This document shows positions 25,047-36,570 of a DNA stretch of 64,000 bases, in pieces. The number at the start of each line of letters is the position of its first letter. Within the stretch, counting starts at the first letter, position 1. The translations under genes and the position numbers were made by a program. The notes below the pieces were generated by a model. The model made no database searches, was not told where the DNA came from, and saw only the letters and a list, made by a program, of their open reading frames with translations. This DNA comes from Pyrocephalus nanus (Eukaryota > Chordata > Aves > Passeriformes > Tyrannidae). Location of the stretch: NCBI GenBank assembly GCA_038380795.1, contig CM076261.1, positions 7,570,556 through 7,634,555 on the forward strand, read 5' to 3'.

Positions 25047-28000
25047 GTGAGTTTTTGTATTTACATATACATTGTACATGGCCTGATACTCAGTGCAGTT
25101 TTCTATGTAAGAGAATGTTCCACTTTCACTAAAATTCATAAGAGATTTGTCACCAGTTTTACCAACTTTAAGAGAGTAAAGCTGCATTATTACGGTGATC
25201 TTTTACATAACCTGTAACATCACACATAGTTTAATAATTTCTTCATTAAACTCGTAACTTGTGCTTGAACTAAACTTTAAACTTCCAGCATCAGTTTGAA
25301 GGAAATTCAAGTGATTGTCCACGGTATCCTCATGTAAGCTTTTTGTTGAGTGATGTGCTCAGCAATAAATATTTATTCTTGATTTGCAGTTTCAGTTTCT
25401 CTGACTTTGGCTTTCTAACCACTGGACAATGTTAGTTGCTCATTTAGACAATTCCATATATAGGCATTGAAATATACAGATATTCCCTTCCTTTTAATAA
25501 TTTTAAACTCACATGGGGTTTTTAGATCTCTTTTTTTAAAATTATACTTTATTTGGAGCATAATTTAATTTGCAAATGTCATTTTTGAAGCAGGGACAGC
25601 AGAATTTGCTACTGGGTCCTTGAGGTGCTCTTAAAAATATTGCGTGAAAAGGTTATATCATCCTCCTAAGTCCTCCATGATACTGCTTTGATTACACATG
25701 CAGAGAATTTACTGGAGCTCTGGTAGCTACTGTACCAAAATGGAACCTCCCTGTTGAATTGGTCATGCACCAGGAATCAGTTTCACCTTTCCAGAACATT
25801 CTGTGCTGATATATAGTCCCTTAGTGCCCTCTACAAGTGTACCTTAGTTTTTTGGACCTTGCTTTTAACTATTTTAAATGCATATATTTCAAAGAAACCT
25901 TATCAAATGACTGGCATCGCTTTGTATAAAAGAGCTGTCCTCCTTCCATTTTTATCGTCTGCAATCTGAACAGGAATGGCTTTGTATTTTCTTCCAGAGG
26001 GATGATAGGTTTGCTGCAAACATGTTGGAAATATTTCTAGTAAAAACTTCAGCAGTGATGAGTTCCTTTTATAATAAATACCTGAAGTCTGTCATTTAAA
26101 CCCATTAAATTATTTAATGTATGCTGCACTGGTTCTATGTAGTACTAATTTCTAATCAAAATATATAAGGGAATAAATTAAACAATTTAGGAATATACAG
26201 TTACTAATGCAATGGATTCAACAAAGCGTAGCTAACAAAAAAAGTGTTTAATTAGAATTAATTTTGGTGTCATTCTCTAACTTTGATTCAGTTTAATTGT
26301 AGGATGACAAAGCTAAAGAGCTTATTGTTATCAGGGATATTTATGTTTTGTTTTTTTTTTTTATAAATTGCCTTATTCATGGCCCTCTGGAACTTTATAT
26401 TAGTCTAAGACCTACTAAAAACCAGCATCTGTGGCTGTAAGAGTACCTTGGACAAAAATTATGACATTTTAGTATACCATACACATTCAGTGAGGTGTAT
26501 AAATCTGAATTTAACACAACAGAGTATACGGACCCAAATAATCATCCTAATTTTTCAAGTCACACAGTCATGTTTGTTGCAAGGGACTTTCAGAGCTCAC
26601 TTAGTCTAGCCTTTTGCTCAGAGGAGGTTAAGTGAGAGCAGATTGCTCAAGGTCTTGTACACTTGAGTCTGAGTACATGTCTAGGTGACCTCTGCCAGTG
26701 TTTGACCCCCTGCTTATGGCATAACTCCTCAGAGTTTATGACCTTCAGATAATTTTAGAGGGTTACTGCAGAGTTTTGCTGTTTTAGCAGTATATTTATG
26801 CTATATTTAATTTCTCATTCTCTACACATAAATCATTAACCCCATGATTCCGAATGAGTTCTGCCAGTTCTCTCCCACTTGGAAGAAAGGTTTAGTGCCA
26901 AGAATTAAAGATGTTCTATAAGTGCTGTTTTACTGGTCCATAGAGGACTGAGAGGCCAGTTCAGAAACCCCCACTTGTGGGCCTGGATCCTCCCCTTGGT
27001 AGAACAGGGAACTCTGTGGAGAGCTGTGGACCTTGTGAACTCCTGTACCAACAGCATGGAGCAACAGGAGGAGGATAGTGCTCTACCAAAAGTGTCGACA
27101 GGAAGGAGTTACCAAATGTCTTACTTGCAGATCTTTCTCTTCCTTAACCATTCAGGTAAATCTCAGTAAGGAGTATGAGAAGTTATCTCAACCAATGCAG
27201 AAAGCAGTTCCCACCTTCTTTCCATAGCAAGTGGAAAATGTTAAGTGTATTTTCTTGCTTGATTTTCACCTGCAGTTTGTGGAAAGGTGCTAACGCCTCA
27301 ATGCCTTTTGCCTCACAACAGCCCTCTGTGCATTTTTTGGGATTTTCTTTCCACGTTCCTCTGACATGGTTGTTACAAAATAAAATCACAGGTGTGTGAT
27401 CACGTGCTGTTTACATGCCTCCTTTTTTGAAAACTGCATTGAGATTGTCTTGGGGGTGAGGTAATGGTTGCAGAACAAAAGGGAAACAGAATTTGATACC
27501 CAAAGGTGGTTCACATACCTTTTATCACAACCTTCTGACTTCCCTGATTCTTCAGAGGTCTTTTTCATACATTAGGAGACTTTGTGAATAATTAATAATG
27601 TCAGATTTTTAGTTTCGTAATTTTCTTATGTTCATCCTGTTGTAGGTCTTCAGTCCTAATGTCAGTGAGCATTGCTGTTCTATTCAACCTATGGCTCGTC
27701 TTTCCAAGTTAACCTTTCTAGTTGTCATCTGAAACTATACCTTCTTACTTCACTGCTTGCCCATTTTCATATGTGAATGTTTAATGTGTTTGCCATTTTA
27801 GGACAGTAACACTGCTGATAAGGAGGTATCACAAGTAGATTTTATTTGCAAAAGTTTATATTTGAGATATTGCCTAATTCTTTATAAAAAGCTGATTTGT
27901 CCTTTTATCATCCATAAAGTTTTACAGGAAATGTGTGATGCTCATGAATTCCTTCTTAAACTGAAGGTGACACATAATGGTACTGTCTTGTTAAATAAGT

Positions 28001-28156
28001 CATTCTCCTCCTGAGCTACGCTGGCCTTTGCTTCAGTCTTGGGGAAATAATAGTGGGATGGTTTTTATGCCTCAGCAGTGCAAATATTAAACAGAGTGTG
28101 TCCTTCTGAATTTTTTCCTTCAAATAAATTCTTTTTTTTCTTCTTTTATCTGTTAG
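25047..28156 (+). other. PTPRM: PTPRM intron between FN3-2 and FN3-3 exons
   Basis: A 3110-base phase-1 intron running from GTGAGT to a very pyrimidine-rich acceptor (ttttttttcttcttttatctgttag region, 28130-28156). It contains a reverse CR1 relic at about 26565-26722 and a T-run near 26349. The open frames at 26975-27399 have no recognisable product. I see nothing else. Confidence 0.85.
26565..26722 (-). mobile_element. Old CR1 3' fragment, reverse orientation
   Basis: The complement of a CR1 3' region. 'gcaagggactttcagagctcacttagtctagcc' corresponds to the usual 'ggaagggacct...atc.tctagtccaacc' block, followed by 'ttgctca' and then 'gccagtgtttgaccccctg' near 26696. It is heavily diverged, so it is old. 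The octamer end (low-coordinate side) is no longer clear. Confidence 0.75.
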
Positions 28157-28266
28157 TCCCGAGTGCTGTGCCACTTGAATCCATTCAAGGGAGTACCTTT
28201 GAAGAGAAGATTTTTCTTCAGTGGAGAGAACCAGTGCAAACATATGGTGTTATTACCTTGTATGAG
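28157..28266 (+). CDS. PTPRM: PTPRM exon encoding first part of FN3 repeat 3
   Basis: A 110-base exon that enters in phase 1 and leaves in phase 0. The last base of the previous exon (g, 25046) plus 'tc' gives Val, continuing as [20 protein letters not shown] and then QWREP. The tryptophan of 'LQWREP' is the FN3 B-strand core residue. It ends with the codons for L-Y-E at 28258-28266. The donor is GAG|GTATCT, which lacks the usual G at +5 and is therefore weak. The acceptor has a long pyrimidine tract. It joins in frame to the exon at 30926 to complete FN3 repeat 3. The 77- and 72-codon open frames drawn across this region include intron at both ends. Confidence 0.93.
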
Positions 28267-30925
28267 GTATCTAGAAATTTGCCATGTTTTAAATGTTATG
28301 TATCGTTCTGATTTTCAGAAGTGCATAATTAGTATGAAAATTAATATTTTTTACAGTTATGTAAAATTAACTTCAGTTTGAAAATCGTAGCACTTGGAAA
28401 GTAAATATAATGTAGGAGTGGATTATGCAGGACCCAGAATGTCCTTGACTTACCAGCTTTAAGAGAACTGCTGTTTTTACAACCGTGTGATGTCGCATTC
28501 TGTCGAGTAATCTGGATCAAATATTTAAAAGATTGAAAAACAGATCTCAGTGAATTTCTTAAAAAAATAGGAGACAGAACACAACAGCGACAGTCAAGTC
28601 CTATCACGTTTAGATAGGACTCCTTACAGGAAGCCTATTGTAATAGAAACAAGCAGGCATAATTCAGAAAAAATCTAGCATTTTTTAAATGCAAATTCAA
28701 CAAAATTGTATGTTGTTAGATGTCAAAAAATCACTGCTTTTTCTCATGTGGAACCTCTGCCTGAATACCTCTTAGAAAAATTGACAAAAGACTGCACAGA
28801 TTAAGCTGTCAGACAGTAATCACTGTTAAGCTTCTTACCTGACCTTACTATAAAATTGGTATTGAAATGCTTTGTTTAAAAAAACCCACCTAAATGAGAT
28901 ACGGTGTAAAAGAAAAGTTAAATTGAATGGTAATCTATTGATTCTGTTTTGAAAACTGCTTTATTGTAGGAGGATAAAATGTTATGAACAAGTATGAATT
29001 GCTTTTTTATAAAGCTAAAAACTTTGTAGCTAGTTCAACAGTTGTCTGCCTTCAGGGATCAGAATGTTTTAGTTAAGTGTTAATGTTATTGTTGATGTTA
29101 GACCTTATGTACATAGAAACACACAGTGGTGAATCCTCCTTGTGCTTAGGAACATGCACGGATGTCTAATTACTCTGCTGGGGAGTATACATACATATAT
29201 GGGCAGTTCATTCCTAAATGAATCTGTCTGTCAGCTACACTGGGACTTGTGCAGGTGTATTCACTTTTTTTTTTCATGTGTTCTGCATGAACCACGGAGG
29301 AACATGTTTCATTGTGGAACATCAGCCACTTAGCTATCTAATAACTAAACACTGCAAAATTTTTGTAAGAATCTAACATACACTGCTGACTCTGATAGCC
29401 TGCGGTCAGTCTGAATAAAACTTAAGTGAGATTTTGGAAAATCTAGTTAAGAATCATAGAAATATAGAAAACAGAATTAAAGGGAGCTGCAGGAGGTCAC
29501 TTAGTTCACAGGATTGCCTGTATTTAAAGCTTATCTGTGATGTAGTTGTTTAACCTGTATTTTAAAATCTCAAAAAAAAGTTATGACCCACTCTCCCAAA
29601 ATCAGACATAACAACACTTAGCATGAGATAGGGAGATTCATTTAAGCAATATATAACCTCCATTTCTTTACTGATAAAAGTTCAGATAGTTGGTAATGTA
29701 GTATTCTTCTGTTGTCTGTAAGAATTAGAAGGATCAGTGGGATCATTTTTAAGGCACTTTTAGTTCAGTTTATGGATTAGGAGTATAGAGTATCTACCAA
29801 ATCTACTGAAACAATGTCGGGTTTATTTAAATGATATCAAAGTTTTTCTTACTAATTACCAGCACTTTATTGATGTTATACTATATGGGTCGTCTAAAAA
29901 TCAATTTTCATCAAGTCAGAGGTTTTAGGAAATTGCAAGTTTTTGAGGTGTGTAATGCCAACACTTGGATGTTTCAATGTATTGTATTATGTGTCTTCTT
30001 AATTATAATGATGTGGAGTAAATATAGCCAAAAAAATGTCAATGATCACTTTATATAATAAGGGTGTTGGAATTATTCACATAAAAATGAAAGTTTAAAA
30101 GTAAAAAGGAGGGATGAATAATTTTTACTTTTTAGGTTTTTTTATGGTTTTCTTATTTTTAAATTCTCATTACAGTGCAAAGAAATCAGTAATTAATAGA
30201 AGAAATCTGGATCAAGTTTTACTGTGAACTTACATTATTATTTCTAATGAAAACTAAAAATACCGTTTGAATTAAACTGAGGATACAGTATACACTCTGC
30301 ATATATTACTTAACATTTTATCTCTCCTTTCCTTCAAATGAGAATCTGACCTAGGTACAATATAATAACCTGAAAAATTCCAAATTAGCAAATGTAATAG
30401 CTGAGCTTCAGACTAAAATAGAAGCTTTACCCAGTTTCTGAAAAATTTGCCTTAAGCTGCACATATTATCTTTTGTAGACTTCCTTATTCAGGGCAAAGT
30501 GTAATTACAGTTAAGTCAGCTGGAACTGGGGGGCTACACCCTGTGTTGTTCACTTCTAGTTTTTTACCTGGTTGTTTTGGTTTTGTTACTGTTGCTGATC
30601 AAAACCAACAGTAAGATGAATTCAAAATATGACATAACATATTAAAGCCAGCATCTTGAAGGAATTAATGTAAGCCTGAACCCATCATTTAGAGTTGTAA
30701 TCTAGCTGCCTCTAAGTCTCTATATCTATAGAAGTAATAATTCATACCAGTTACAGCTGAGTTTCTGTATCCCTTCGTGGGATTCGGGATTTGAAGAGTA
30801 TAAGAGAGTAAGATAGCTTATCACAAAATGTCTGACAGCGCATACATCAGAAGGGTTTACTGGATAAAGATGCAATCTCTGTCCATCTGCTCAAGGCAGT
30901 TTATAACTTTCTTATTCTTTTGCAG
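28267..30925 (+). other. PTPRM: PTPRM intron inside FN3 repeat 3
   Basis: A 2659-base phase-0 intron running from GTATCT to 'cttattcttttgcag'. It contains an old CR1-like relic near 29452-29600. The rest is AT-rich sequence in which I see no gene or RNA. Confidence 0.85.
29452..29600 (-). mobile_element. Ancient CR1-like relic, reverse orientation
   Basis: It begins 'gaatcatagaaatatagaaaacagaatt', the complement of CR1 terminal octamers. It continues with 'gggagctgcaggaggtcacttagttca', matching the 'aggaggtcat.tagtcca' block of old CR1 families, and a 'ttgtttaacctgtatttt' segment. Strong divergence makes the far boundary uncertain. Confidence 0.65.
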
Positions 30926-31127
30926 ATCACCTACAAAGCAGTGAGTTCCTTTGACCCAGAAATAGATTTATCCAATCAAAGTGGACGAGTCTCAAAGCTA
31001 GGAAACGAAACGCACTATCTCTTTTTTGGACTGTATCCTGGCACTACCTACTCTTTTACCATCAGAGCCAGCACTGCTAAAGGGTTTGGACCTCCAATAA
31101 CAAATCAGTTCACCACTAAAATATCAG
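30926..31127 (+). CDS. PTPRM: PTPRM exon encoding second part of FN3 repeat 3
   Basis: A 202-base exon that enters in phase 0 and leaves in phase 1. It follows 'tgcag' at 30925 and reads I-T-Y-K-A-V-S-S-F onward. The tyrosine-corner motif of FN3 is in '[15 protein letters not shown]', and two sequons are visible (NQS, NET). With the preceding 110-base exon it forms a 312-base phase 1-1 pair, that is, one complete FN3 module split by an intron. The donor is TCAG|GTACTT at 31128, without G at +5. The in-frame codons after the donor run to a stop at 31134, so intron retention here would truncate the protein in the ectodomain. Confidence 0.94.
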
Positions 31128-32307
31128 GTACTTGATCAAAGAATATTATTATTTCCTTATGATAATGAGTTGGGTAATTCTTTTGTTTTTTACGTCCTCT
31201 TTATAATTTAACAAGCAGCAAATTGAAAAAGTAAAAAGCATGTTCATCCCTGAAGATGTCAAAGTGACATATATTACCATATTTGAAGAACTTTCAAGTG
31301 TTTCAGTATTAGCTAATACTTTGAAATTCATGTTCACAACTGTATCATATCACTCAAGAAACCGTATGAATTATGTGTTGCAGCCAGTGCCAGCTGCGGT
31401 TGCAACATTTAGCATAGGGTTTTTTGGACCTGAAGATGAGGGTTTCATTCAGAGCTTAGTCAGCCTTGACATGATTCTAAATTAGTACAGTAACAGTGCT
31501 GGAAAATCTCTTTAATGAGCCATGAACAATTGAGAGTAGAGCAGAAATACTATACGTCTAGTGCTCGCTTAGAAAGTGTAGTTAACTGCCAGTCTGCATA
31601 TGTTCCTAGCAGGCGTGTGGACTGAAGTGGATATGAAACTGTATTAGACAGGAACATCAAGACTAGTGGTTTTCAAATAACAGCCGTGTGACTCTGTCAC
31701 TTCTGCAGATCCTTGAGCAATATTTTAAAGCCCTCCCAGAGGCAGAGGAACACTTCGTTTCTCTGGTTGTCGGGATGCAATACTTTTACATCCTCTAAAA
31801 TACTTATGTAATTGAAGACAAAATGTTTTCCAAAGATGCAGTTGAAATCTCTTTCTTCTCCACTTCACTACAGTTCCGCTTTGGAATTAAACTGGCAGTT
31901 GAGCTATGGCCCCTTGATAATATTTATAGAAAATTGCCTTATCTATTTGTGGTCAACTGTGCTTTTCAGAAAGGATAAAGGAAAGCCTTTTGGGTCCAAA
32001 GTCTTCTTTCTCTTTTACTCTCATTCTGTGTACTCTTCCCCATCCCTCATTTTCTGCCCTCACTGGAATGAAAAAAACTAGCAAGTGTTAATGAGAAATA
32101 GAGTAATTTCTTTTTTTCTTATTATAGGACAGGGAAGTTAATGCAAAGTGGAAGTTACGGCCAATACTGGTGTTTGTGGAGAAAAAAAAAGTTGTTACTT
32201 TTCAAGTGAGACAATTGCTCTTTATGGAAAATCTGAACATAATTAATACTGATTAGTAAAAATGGAGTTCATTTTCCATCCCCTTTCCTATACTGAGAAG
32301 AAGGTTT

Positions 32308-32330
32308 CTGTGTCAGAATTTCTGACACAG
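32308..32330. repeat. Perfect inverted repeat, 11-bp arms, 1-base spacer
   Basis: CTGTGTCAGAA at 32308-32318 is the exact complement of TTCTGACACAG at 32320-32330. Three further pairs (ttt/aaa) are possible outside after a one-base bulge. With a one-base spacer it is a near-perfect palindrome rather than a comfortable RNA hairpin. The half-site tgtca/tgaca could serve a dimeric DNA-binding protein, but that is inference. Confidence 0.8.
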
Positions 32331-33089
32331 CAAAACTTTATATAAGTTGGAATGGCACTAAGAGTTGGCACTCTTATTAGAATGAGGAATGAAGGAGATA
32401 CTGAGCATGGATTAGAATCTGGACATTTGGTAATAGTACTGGATCTTAAATTGTGTTTATCTAAAATTACATGTCACCAAAGAAAAAGTCATTAGTGGGA
32501 ACAGACACTGCAGGCATGCAGGGAGCGGGGCCAACCTCCAAGTCACCATGTGGTGAGGTTCTGCAAACTATCTTGTCTGCACCCCACTCTCTCATTGCTT
32601 CCTGTTCATTACTGTACTAACAAGGAATGTTTGTGACTTTTCCATGGGTAGTTAAAACTAATCTCTTGATGAATTTAGAATAGAAACAAAATGCATATAT
32701 ATTTTTTAATATAATTGAAAAATGAACATTTTAGCTGTTGAATCTGGTACCATCTTTGCAGTGCTGTTGGTCTGTAATTTCACTGTCTCACTGGAAGGCT
32801 TTGAGGCTCTTTCATCTGGCCAGTGCTCTCCATTTTGGACAGATGTGAAACAATACTAAACATTTATAGCTCTAAGGTTTCACTCTTCTTTAGAACAGAT
32901 GAGGTGGCAACAGTGCGTTCTGACCAATTTCTGCATTTTACTTTGTCTAAGTCTAGGTGAAATTTTCTTCTGAATAAAATTCTCTAAATGTCCTGCCTTA
33001 AGTGATTTTAGTAGTGCTGTTCTGTACTGTAAATCGTTGCTGTGTTTTGTTCTACAATTGTGTGATAGGCAGTGATGGATGAAGTGAGC

Positions 33090-33116
33090 TTTTGATAGCA
33101 GTACATGCTATCAAAA
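33090..33116. repeat. Perfect inverted repeat, 11-bp arms, 5-base loop
   Basis: TTTTGATAGCA at 33090-33100 pairs exactly with TGCTATCAAAA at 33106-33116 around the loop gtaca. It could form a small RNA hairpin in the intron. No function is known to me. Confidence 0.8.
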
Positions 33117-35490
33117 TTGATGGGCACTCTATTAGGAGACTGTTTTCTGTTGCATGTAACTTTGTGAAAAGTCAGCTGTGGATGCTGAAATTTTGTATGC
33201 TGCCTTTCATTCTGAGAAGAATTTCATCCATTTCAGGGACATGGCTGACATAATTAAAAACTCAGAGGACCAATAAATGACTGAAGTACTTTCAAATGGA
33301 TATTTAAATATTTAGCAAGAGAGACATTACTCTCAGCCATCACTCTGAAAGTCTGTTCAGTTCAAACAACTTGTAAATGTTGCAGTTTGCACACAAATGG
33401 TGGAAACTCGACAGAATTGAGCAGGGTATGTCACTATAGCTGCCATACTCACTAAACAGATTTAAGTTCTCCAAGCTTTTGTAGCCTTGCCTCTGTGTTC
33501 ATCAACTCATTGTGGCCAAACACAGGTAGTCTACCTCTGAGTATGTCTGAGCTTTCTGCTGTTGAAGACCAGTTGCAAAAACTGTGTACAGGAAGAATAT
33601 CTCCTGTTTTCTCTGTTTAGTCCTTCTTTCCATGTGGGCAGTGTGGAGAAGGAAGAGTCGTAACCTAGACGGGAGAAAATGGAGAAGAGAAAAAGTAGCC
33701 AGGACTAAAGGGTGTGGCTGGGAGAACTGCAAATCCTATCTGGCACAGGAAGACAGTTTGGTCTTGATAGGGACACTAAAATTAGTAAAGAGAGCAAGTA
33801 GGGACTTAGGAGTCATAAATTAGGAAAATTAAAAGACTTGTGAAGATATGAGCAGGAGACCAAGGACAGGAAATGACAGACTATTCCAGTAATGTTCAGA
33901 GTTCATACTCTGAACTTCAGCTTTTTGGAGATGCAGTTAACTCTCCAGCCTTATTTTCAGAATGGTCAGGTTGAGAATGGGGCATGAACATGAACAAGTT
34001 CTGATATTCAGAACTGTAAACTGTCTCTTAATCTTTAAAATACTGTGTAATACAATGCCTTTAAGTGGGTATCCAAATTACTTAAAATGATTAATTTAAA
34101 TGATTGTGCCTTATATCCAGGGTTTTAAACAGAATAAAACCTGCTCAACTTCCAAGGAGGTTTTTTGTGAAGTATTTCAAAACTGTTAAATATCAGTGAA
34201 AAGCAACGGAGATGTTAATATTTTCACAACTCACTGAGGTTTTCTTCAATAAAGTATTAATGCAGTCCTTACTTGCATATGTAGGGCAATATGGATAAGG
34301 AGGGAGAAGTTCATTTACCTTTCAAGTAGATGCAGGTGCTGCTGGGAAGGTAAAAATTATTGGAAAATATACTTGAAAGAAAGACTCACATTGTTGGAGT
34401 TATTTAATTTGCTAGAGGAGCCTAGAGGTTGATACTGTCTGTATGTGGAGCATAATACACTCTTGAGTATCTTCATTGTTAGGGTACACACAACTATCCA
34501 GTGACTGGAAGAAGAAACTAGATGAGTTGAAATGTCAAATGGGTCTCCACATTCAACATGTGGAATATAATTAGCCTTTGGAAGAATCTGCTGAGGAAAA
34601 GATGTTCTGCCCCACCAAATGTATTTTCTCTTTCAAGCAGGAATTAGTTTAGGGAATTTCATTGCCCTGCATTATTCCTGTGGTCAGAAAAGACCATTGC
34701 AATGACCAGTTTTTGCTACTATAGGCTTTAAATCTGTTTAATGTGCATTATCATTAACAACTGGACAATAAGGATACGACAGGCTGTCAAACAACCAATT
34801 AACCGAGTAGCCATCCATCCAGTGTAGTGATAAAAATGGGACTAGAGGATAGCACTGAAGGAAGTAGCAACAGTAAAAGACAATAACTGAGGAATCATTT
34901 GTTTTAATCACAACTGTAATTCTGTAATGAAGACAGTTTGGAAAAGTGCTGAGTGTGGCTTGAAACTAAGATAAGCTCTTGTGGTGATAATTCTGCTTCA
35001 TTATTGTAAATTAATGTCTGTGGTGGACAATAGACCCAGGACAGTTATAGCACTAGTTAAAATTCCAGGAATGACAAATACTGAGAGTGCATCCTGATAC
35101 AACTGACATATTGAGAAAGCTGGGCTCTGTTTCAAAAACTGTAGTCACTGCATGCTCATTTGCAGATGCTGTTCTCAAGATAACTTTTCATTTCCAAGTC
35201 ATGGATTCTCAATACTTTCTGCAAACTTAATCCTGCTAGTATCTGTTTCCTGTCTTGAAATTGGCAGTGAACTGGTATTTCTTTGCTTGGAGTTTGTTTG
35301 TTATTTTTTCCTGAAGTTATTTAACAGTTGTCTCACACTTGCATTTTAACACAAAGTATCTTAGACTTACAGCCTGGTCTTTGTATTTGAAGAAACCTTT
35401 AAAATTACATATTCAAATAAAGATATTGCTCTTGAAAGAGGAAACACAGGAATAATGACTTTATGTGCTTCTTTTCTTTTCTTATTCTAG

Positions 35491-35593
35491 CACCCTCTAT
35501 GCCACCATATGAACTTGAAACACCTTTGAATCAAACTGACAGCACTGTGACAGTCTTGCTGAAACCTGCACAGAGCAGAGGCGCTCCTGTCAG
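35491..35593 (+). CDS. PTPRM: PTPRM exon encoding start of FN3 repeat 4
   Basis: A 103-base exon that enters in phase 1 and leaves in phase 2. The g ending the previous exon plus 'ca' gives Ala, followed by [15 protein letters not shown] and on to R-G-A-P-V. One sequon (NQT) is visible. The acceptor is 'cttattctag' at 35490 and the donor is TCAG|GTACTG at 35594, again without G at +5. The final two bases 'ag' join the first base of the exon at 62866 to give Ser. The short exon has no long open frame of its own and is found only through the phase-consistent protein match. Confidence 0.93.
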
Positions 35594-36450
35594 GTACTGG
35601 GGGAAAAAAATCTTTATAAAATTAAAACCAAATTGATTAATTTCTTGAGCATGTTTTCTGGGGATTTTCGACACAGCAATCAGTGTCTAAATTCATGTCT
35701 GTATTAGCTCTAATTAAATTAAATAACTGAAGAAAATGCAAGTGCTTTGATGTTGACTGTTCGTGTATTGTTTAAAGGATTTGATCCAGATGCAAGTGGC
35801 TTGTTCTTTGAAGATAAGGAACAAAGCCATAGTTCTGTTGTGTGGGTGGCTTCTTTAAGGTAATTGCTTACTGCAGTGTTATAAGTTCAAGGGCATATCA
35901 CATTTTTTATGCTGAGCTACTGTCTTTAATATTCAGTTTTCTTGTTTACTTCACAGATTTAAGATAGTCAACTCTTAGTAAGTTAGCCAATTTAAACAGT
36001 ATGTACTGTCACATTCATAAAGTATTTACATTTATTTGACCATGATAGCAGAAATAATAATTCTAAAAATGAACCCGGAAAACCAGGAGTTTGGATTCTT
36101 TAGTTTTATATAGCACCCATTAATAAATTTCCAATTTTCAGAGGTTTATTTCCATGCCAGATGGTACTGTGTAAGTTCTTCATTGGCTAGAATAAAAGAT
36201 GCCTGCTTTTCAGTGAAGAAGACAGAGGAATGGTTAGATTATTTTGAATGAGAACCAGAAATTAGCTCTTTATTTAGATGAGAGACTTTTCAGAGCTTCA
36301 GGATGTTTTTTGATTTGGCTCACTGTGTATCCTTGTTAATTCTTTCATTATTGTCAGAAGAGTTTCCGTCTGTCCTGAGTGACTATCAAGTATTTTCATC
36401 CCAATTATAAGGTTTTTTTGGTAATTTCTATTTGGAAAATACGGATCTGG

Positions 36451-36570
36451 TATTTTCATATGTGCGTGAAAGAAAAGATACATTGTTTAGGTTTCCTAAG
36501 AATATTCAGCATTTCATATAATTCGGTTTTTTACTATGAGCTATATATATTATATTTTCATACGTGCGCA
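36451..36570. repeat. Pair of near-identical 18-base direct repeats
   Basis: 'tattttcatatgtgcgtg' at 36451 and 'tattttcatacgtgcgca' at 36553 match at 16 of 18 positions, 102 bases apart. A shorter 'gtattttcat' copy lies at 36388. They may be remnants of a local duplication. Confidence 0.55.

Larger units (their letters stand above)
31128..35490 (+). other. PTPRM: PTPRM intron between FN3-3 and FN3-4 exons
   Basis: A 4363-base phase-1 intron running from GTACTT to 'tcttttcttattctag'. Two perfect short inverted repeats are visible at 32308-32330 and 33090-33116. Open frames at 31240-31485, 31812-32081 and 33584-33823 show no recognisable family. I see no clear transposable element. Confidence 0.85.

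Noticed and set aside
24743..25132. ATG at 24743 as a translation start
   Set aside because: It is an internal Met of the FN3-2 exon right after a splice acceptor. The frame's end at 25132 is in the intron.
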